Below are positions 59,906 through 64,000 of a stretch of DNA of 64,000 bases, piece after piece (the first letter of the stretch is position 1; each line of letters starts with the position of its first letter). A program made the position numbers and the translations under genes. Below the pieces are notes generated by a model that worked only from the letters and a program-made list of their open reading frames with translations, was not told where the DNA came from and made no database searches. The DNA is from WHTK01 sp963711035 (lineage in GTDB: Bacteria > Chloroflexota > Dehalococcoidia > DSTF01 > WHTK01), in assembly GCA_963711035.1 (NCBI GenBank), contig CAVQCN010000003.1, positions 62,001 through 126,000 of the forward strand, read 5' to 3'.

Positions 59906-62272
59906 ATGACCCGAGAGCCCAACCGACAAACCCGCAAGCCCCCTGCGCGCCCTCCAACCGAACGACGCGCACCGGAGCGCGCTGCGCCGCCCTCTGCCCG
60001 ACAGCGGCGGGCTCGGCCGGCCAGCGGCACGTCGGGCCGTCCGCCAAACCGGCCGCCGCCGCGCCGTCGCAACGGTGCCTCCGGCGGGGGCAAGAGACGG
60101 CGGCTCCGATTCACCAGGCGCTGGTTGCTGCTGATTCCCGTGCTCATCGTTGTCGGACTGGCGGCGATGTACGTGGACGTCGCACTGACGATGAAGTCGC
60201 CGCAGGAGATGATGCTCGGCGTCCAGGGCCTGCAAATCCTGGACCGCAACGGAGAGGTCATCTACGACGTCGCCAATCAGCCCGGCTCGAATCAGGTCGT
60301 GCCGTTGCAGCAGATTTCGCCCAACCTGATCAACGCTACCGTCGCGACCGAGGACGCCAACTTCTGGCAGAACCCCGGCGTCAACTTCAAGGGGCTGGCC
60401 CGCGCCGTCTACGAGAACCTGGCCTTCTGGAAGCACGGCGGCTTCTTCAAGGGCTCCGGTGGCAGCTCGGTCACCCAGCAGCTGGCCAAGAACCTCTACA
60501 TCCCGCCGGACCAGCGCTACGAGCGCAATCCGCTGCGCAAGCTGAAGGAGACCATGATCGCCGTCGAGCTGAACCGCCGCTACTCGAAGGAACAGATCAT
60601 GCAGTGGTACCTGAGCAACATCTTCTACGGCGAAGGCGCCTACGGCATCGACGCCGCTTCCCATCGCTACTTCGACAAAGCGCCGATCGACCTCGACCTC
60701 GCCGAGGCGACGCTACTGGCCGGCATTCCGCGCTCGCCGTCCTACTACGACCCGATTACGAACTTCGACGCCGCCAAGCAGCGCCAGGAGGAAGTGCTGA
60801 GCCTTATGGTGCGCAACCGCTTCATTACCCAGGACGAAGCGGACGCGGCCGCCGCCGAGCAAATCAACCTCCAGGAGGGGCGTTTGCCGGAGGCTACAGT
60901 GACGAGCGACGTCGGCATCCATTTCGCGCTGTACGTGAAGGGCCTGCTGCCGGACCTCATAGGCAAGGACAAGGCGAAAGGCGATCTCCGCGTGACGACG
61001 ACGCTCGACCTCAACCTGCAGAAGGAGGCGGAGCAGATCGTCGCGACCAAAGTGGACTCGTATGCGTCGCTCAACGCGACCAATGGCGCCCTCGTCGCCA
61101 TGGACCCGACCACGGGGGAAATCCTGGCCATGGTTGGCAGCCGCGACTTCAACGACGACTCGATTAGCGGCCAGGTGAACAACGCGATCGCCCTCAACCA
61201 GCCCGGCTCCTCGATCAAGCCGGTCACGTATCTCACGGCGTTCATGAAGGGGTGGTCGCCCGATACGCCGATCGTGGACGAGCCGATCACGCTTGGCAGC
61301 GGAGACAATGCCTACACGCTGAACAACGCCGACCTCTGGTACCGGGGCAACGTTACGGCTCGCACCGGGCTGGGGAACTCGCTCAACGTGCCCGCCGTGA
61401 AGACGGAGCGCTACGCAGGTTTGCAAAACGTCTACATCATGGCCAAGCGTCTGGGCCTGACGACGCTCAAGGACCTCAGCTTCTACGGCGACTCGTTCAC
61501 CCTCGGCGGCGAAGACGTGACCTTGCTGGACATGACCTACGTCTACTCCGTGTTCGCCAATGGAGGCGTGCAGACGGGCATCGACAGCACCCTCGGCCTG
61601 CCGCCCGGCAACCGCGATCTCGACCCAATCGCGGTCCTCAAAGTGGAGACGGCCGACGGCAAGGTGCTCTGGCAAGCCGATCCGAAATCGGAGCGAGTAG
61701 CGCCGGCCGACAAGGTTGCCGAGATCACCAATATTCTCTCCGATGACACCGCGCGCTACTCCATGTTCGGGCCGCACAGCCCGCTGGACCTGCAGAGCCG
61801 CCCGGCGGCCGTCAAGAGCGGCCTCACCGATGACGCACGCGACGCCTGGGCGATCGGTTACACGCCGCAGCTCGTCGTCGGCGTCTGGGTCGGCAACGCC
61901 AATAATGTTCCGATGAAGGGCGCTACGAGCACCTACACCGCGGCGCCGATCTGGAATGCATTCATGACCACGGCGTTGCAGGGCCAACCGGTCCTGGCCC
62001 TCGACGGTCAGGCGCAGACGCCCGCAGTTACACCGGATACGCCGACGCCGCAACCGCCCTCCCCGACGCCGTCGCCGGAGCCGACGGAGGCCGTCACGCC
62101 CGAACTCACGTCGACACCGGCCATCACCGCTACGCGCCGCGTCACGAGTCCAACCGCCACGCAGTCTCCCACTCGGACATCGACACCGCGCGCCACCAGG
62201 ACTCCCCGGCCGACGCACACGCCGAAACCTACACAGACGGCGCCGGCGGGGGAGACACCGCAGGGTCCGTAA
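59906..62272 (+). CDS. Class A penicillin-binding protein (PBP1A-like)
   Basis: This bifunctional enzyme polymerises and cross-links peptidoglycan. The 788-residue protein has a basic cytoplasmic N-terminus, one membrane anchor (WLLLIPVLIVVGLAAMYV), a GT51 transglycosylase domain with ATEDANFWQNPGVNFKG, GGSSVTQQLAKNLY and QWYLSNIFYGEGAYGID, and a transpeptidase with the S-x-x-K motif PGSSIKPVTY, SLNVPAVKT (S-x-N) and AVKSGLTDDARDAWAIGY, where KSG replaces the usual KTG. A Thr/Pro-rich tail of about 90 residues (TPTPQPPSPTPSPEP) ends the protein. The ATG at 59906 is used. Confidence 0.93.
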   Translation: MTREPNRQTRKPPARPPTERRAPERAAPPSARQRRARPASGTSGRPPNRPPPRRRNGASGGGKRRRLRFTRRWLLLIPVLIVVGLAAMYVDVALTMKSPQEMMLGVQGLQILDRNGEVIYDVANQPGSNQVVPLQQISPNLINATVATEDANFWQNPGVNFKGLARAVYENLAFWKHGGFFKGSGGSSVTQQLAKNLYIPPDQRYERNPLRKLKETMIAVELNRRYSKEQIMQWYLSNIFYGEGAYGIDAASHRYFDKAPIDLDLAEATLLAGIPRSPSYYDPITNFDAAKQRQEEVLSLMVRNRFITQDEADAAAAEQINLQEGRLPEATVTSDVGIHFALYVKGLLPDLIGKDKAKGDLRVTTTLDLNLQKEAEQIVATKVDSYASLNATNGALVAMDPTTGEILAMVGSRDFNDDSISGQVNNAIALNQPGSSIKPVTYLTAFMKGWSPDTPIVDEPITLGSGDNAYTLNNADLWYRGNVTARTGLGNSLNVPAVKTERYAGLQNVYIMAKRLGLTTLKDLSFYGDSFTLGGEDVTLLDMTYVYSVFANGGVQTGIDSTLGLPPGNRDLDPIAVLKVETADGKVLWQADPKSERVAPADKVAEITNILSDDTARYSMFGPHSPLDLQSRPAAVKSGLTDDARDAWAIGYTPQLVVGVWVGNANNVPMKGATSTYTAAPIWNAFMTTALQGQPVLALDGQAQTPAVTPDTPTPQPPSPTPSPEPTEAVTPELTSTPAITATRRVTSPTATQSPTRTSTPRATRTPRPTHTPKPTQTAPAGETPQGP

Positions 62273-62368
62273 GCCGGACAGCAGCTCACTCTTGCGGCGG
62301 TCAGTTGGTCGCTAACGGCATCCCTTGCTCAAAGGATGGCTTCGCGCAGTTCGCCGTCACGCCAGTGG

Positions 62369-62821
62369 CTAGAGCTGCCCCCTGCGAATGGCGAAGACGA
62401 TGAGCGTCGCTACGAACGGTGCCGCGGCGATAGGCAGCGCCCCGAAGTGGACGAGCGGCCAGATGGCGAGGCAGAGGCTGAGGTATAAGCCGACCGCCAG
62501 CGGCGGCAGCCCGACCTGGATCCAGCGGTGACTGCGCGCGACGAACTTGTCGAAATCCTCATAAGGGAACTGCACGTGGTGGTAGGCCACCGGCAGCACG
62601 AAGACCATCGTCGAGCTCGCGACCATCACCATCGCGATGGCGTAGACCCAATCTTCGGTGCGGGATGCGGCAGTCGGGCTCGACGCGAGCAAGAAGCCGA
62701 ACAGGAGGACGGAGACCGTCGTGAGCAGGGCGAGCTCTGCCAGGATCGTCCGGTAGTTCTCGACCAGAACATCGTGATCGCTCCGCTTGATGGCTTTTCG
62801 GTCATCGTCGAACAGCGGCAT
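62369..62821 (-). CDS. DUF6328-like four-helix membrane protein
   Basis: The 150-residue protein has four hydrophobic helices (LALLTTVSVLLFGFLLA, VYAIAMVMVASSTMVFVLP, LPPLAVGLYLSLCLAIWPL, APFVATLIVFAIRRG), with a short charged N-terminus including DHDVLVENYRTILAE. Family members have no known function. The ATG at 62821 is chosen over a GTG at 62869, since the family-like sequence begins near it. It is divergent from the racemase gene. Confidence 0.72.
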   Translation of the reverse strand: MPLFDDDRKAIKRSDHDVLVENYRTILAELALLTTVSVLLFGFLLASSPTAASRTEDWVYAIAMVMVASSTMVFVLPVAYHHVQFPYEDFDKFVARSHRWIQVGLPPLAVGLYLSLCLAIWPLVHFGALPIAAAPFVATLIVFAIRRGQL

Positions 62822-62893
62822 CGTTATCCGAATCTTAAACCGGCGCTTACGAGGCTGCAGATTGGCCACGCCGGCTGGCGTAAGCTACGCAGC

Positions 62894-64000
62894 ATGAAGC
62901 GTGTGAGCCTGCCTTTCGGCCGCGGCGCCGTCGACGTCGAAGTGCCTGACCAGGCCCTGGTCTTGCCGGCCAACCCCATGACGCCCATCGATGACCCCGA
63001 GCGCGCCATCATGGCCGCGCTGCGGGAGCCGATTGCGGGCCCGCCCCTGCGTGAACGTCTCCGCCCCGGCCAGACCGTGGCTATCGTGATCAGCGACATC
63101 ACGCGGCCCGTGCCCAACCAGGTGCTGCTGCCGCCGCTGCTGGCCGAGCTGCACGCCGCCGGCATTCGCGACGAGGACGTCACCATCGTCAACGGCACCG
63201 GGCTCCACCGCATCAACACGGAGGAAGAGCTGCGCTGGATGCTGGGCAGCGCCATCCTGCGCCGCTATCGTGTCATGCAGCACGAGGCGCGCCGGCCGGA
63301 GACGCTGACCGAGGCCGGGCGCACGGCGAGCGGTGTCCCGGTCGCCCTGTGCAGCGCCTACGTCGAAGCCGACGTGCGCATCGTCACCGGCTTCGTGGAG
63401 CCGCACCTCTTCGCCGGCTACTCGGGCGGCGCCAAAGGCGTCATGCCCGGTGTGGCCGGCGCCCATCTGATCATGAGCAACCACGGCGCCGCCCACCTTT
63501 CGCACCCCAGGGCGCGCTGGTGCTCGACCGAAGGCAACCCGGTTTTCGAGGAGATGCGCGAGATCACGAGCCTCTGCCCGCCCCACTTCCTGCTCAACGT
63601 CACCCTGGACGTCGAACGTCTGATCACGGGGGTCTTCGCCGGCGACCTCGTCCCCGCCCACGACGCCGCCATCGAGCAGGCCAAGCGCCAGTACACCGTG
63701 GAGGTGCCCAACGCCTTCGACGTCGTGGTTGCATCGCACACCGGGTACCCAGCCGATACGACGTTCTATCAGTCCGTGAAGGGCATGTCGGTGGCGGCGG
63801 AAGCCGTGCGCGAAGGCGGCGCCGTCGTCCTCGCCGCCGGCTGCGAGGAGGGCATCGGCGGGCCGGAGTACACGGCCTTCCTCAGCGAGGGCGAATCGCC
63901 GGCCGCGTTGCTGGCCCAGATTCACGCGCTCGATCACCCGCGGCACGACCAGTGGCAGATCCAGTGCCAGGCCCTCGTGCAGGCGAAAGCGGAGGTTTAT
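62894..64000 (+). CDS. LarA-family nickel-pincer racemase, 5' part (runs off window)
   Basis: LarA-type enzymes (DUF2088) racemise lactate or related hydroxy acids with a nickel-pincer nucleotide cofactor. The gene opens at ATG 62894 and stays open to the window end (369 codons). It reads KRVSLPFGRGAVDVEVPD, then VAIVISDITRPVPNQV, VTIVNGTGLHR, and the family hallmark EPHLFAGYSGGAKGVMPGVAG. A cofactor-linked Lys is expected in this glycine-rich part. Later sequence is ASHTGYPADTTFYQSVKGM. LarB/C/E are not in the window. The substrate is not known from sequence. A TAAGCT eight bases before the ATG may be a -10 box. Confidence 0.85.
   Translation, partial: MKRVSLPFGRGAVDVEVPDQALVLPANPMTPIDDPERAIMAALREPIAGPPLRERLRPGQTVAIVISDITRPVPNQVLLPPLLAELHAAGIRDEDVTIVNGTGLHRINTEEELRWMLGSAILRRYRVMQHEARRPETLTEAGRTASGVPVALCSAYVEADVRIVTGFVEPHLFAGYSGGAKGVMPGVAGAHLIMSNHGAAHLSHPRARWCSTEGNPVFEEMREITSLCPPHFLLNVTLDVERLITGVFAGDLVPAHDAAIEQAKRQYTVEVPNAFDVVVASHTGYPADTTFYQSVKGMSVAAEAVREGGAVVLAAGCEEGIGGPEYTAFLSEGESPAALLAQIHALDHPRHDQWQIQCQALVQAKAEVY

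Overview
The window is GC-rich, densely coded bacterial DNA with no rRNA, tRNA or CRISPR array that I can recognise. Gene content (DUF3090, a bifunctional phosphoglucose/phosphomannose isomerase after rplM-rpsI, a priA-def-cca-yajC-secD-secF block, group II truncated globin, LarA-type racemase, Thr/Pro-rich envelope proteins) and widespread GTG starts suggest a member of the Chloroflexota, probably Dehalococcoidia-like. This placement is inference from gene content, not from a marker-gene tree.

Layout. 1-5 kb: truA (partial), rplM and rpsI, facing a reverse-strand sugar-phosphate block (PGI/PMI, phosphohexomutase, NDP-sugar pyrophosphorylase). 5-10 kb: GNATs, a SRPBCC protein, a lipoprotein, a Rid-family protein and ruvB. 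9.9-15.8 kb: virion-like structural genes in two opposed blocks (tail OB-fold protein, hub with propeller, connector; then coiled-coil scaffold and HK97-like capsid), with tag and DUF3090 between them. 16-23 kb: a methyltransferase, a winged-helix regulator, trehalose-6-phosphate synthase, a Rieske-fold protein without cluster ligands, a GNAT, a VOC protein, and a TerC-family gene behind a yybP-ykoY riboswitch. 23.6-26.5 kb: an ArsR-controlled operon of SRPBCC, DUF1801-SRPBCC, SRPBCC and DHFR-like proteins with a clear promoter and operator. 26.5-30 kb: tig-clpP-clpX. 30-34 kb: a peptide-type ABC importer without its ATPases. 34-48 kb: aspS, a 43-residue membrane peptide, hemW, a frameshifted histone-deacetylase-like gene, then priA-def-cca-yajC-secD-secF-rsmC and a truncated globin. 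48-53 kb: a divergent calcium antiporter and P2-type Ca2+-ATPase, and a MetE-like protein. 53-64 kb: an alpha/beta hydrolase lacking its nucleophile, a TfoX-N protein, an ArsN2-like GNAT, an orphan molybdenum hydroxylase large subunit, a multiply frameshifted LysM-M23 protein, a class A PBP, a DUF6328 protein and the start of a LarA-family gene that runs off the window.

The main functional groups are protein quality control (tig/clpP/clpX), protein export (yajC/secD/secF), envelope synthesis (PBP1A, sugar nucleotides) and Ca/Mn homeostasis (antiporter, P-ATPase, TerC with riboswitch). Several short dispersed repeats with inverted ends lie between genes, and one has extended the 3' end of hemW. 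A number of genes have a -10 box 6-12 bases before the start codon and no Shine-Dalgarno, which suggests leaderless transcripts. Three genes carry short indels, all in or near short C/G-rich runs, so assembly error and gene decay are both possible.
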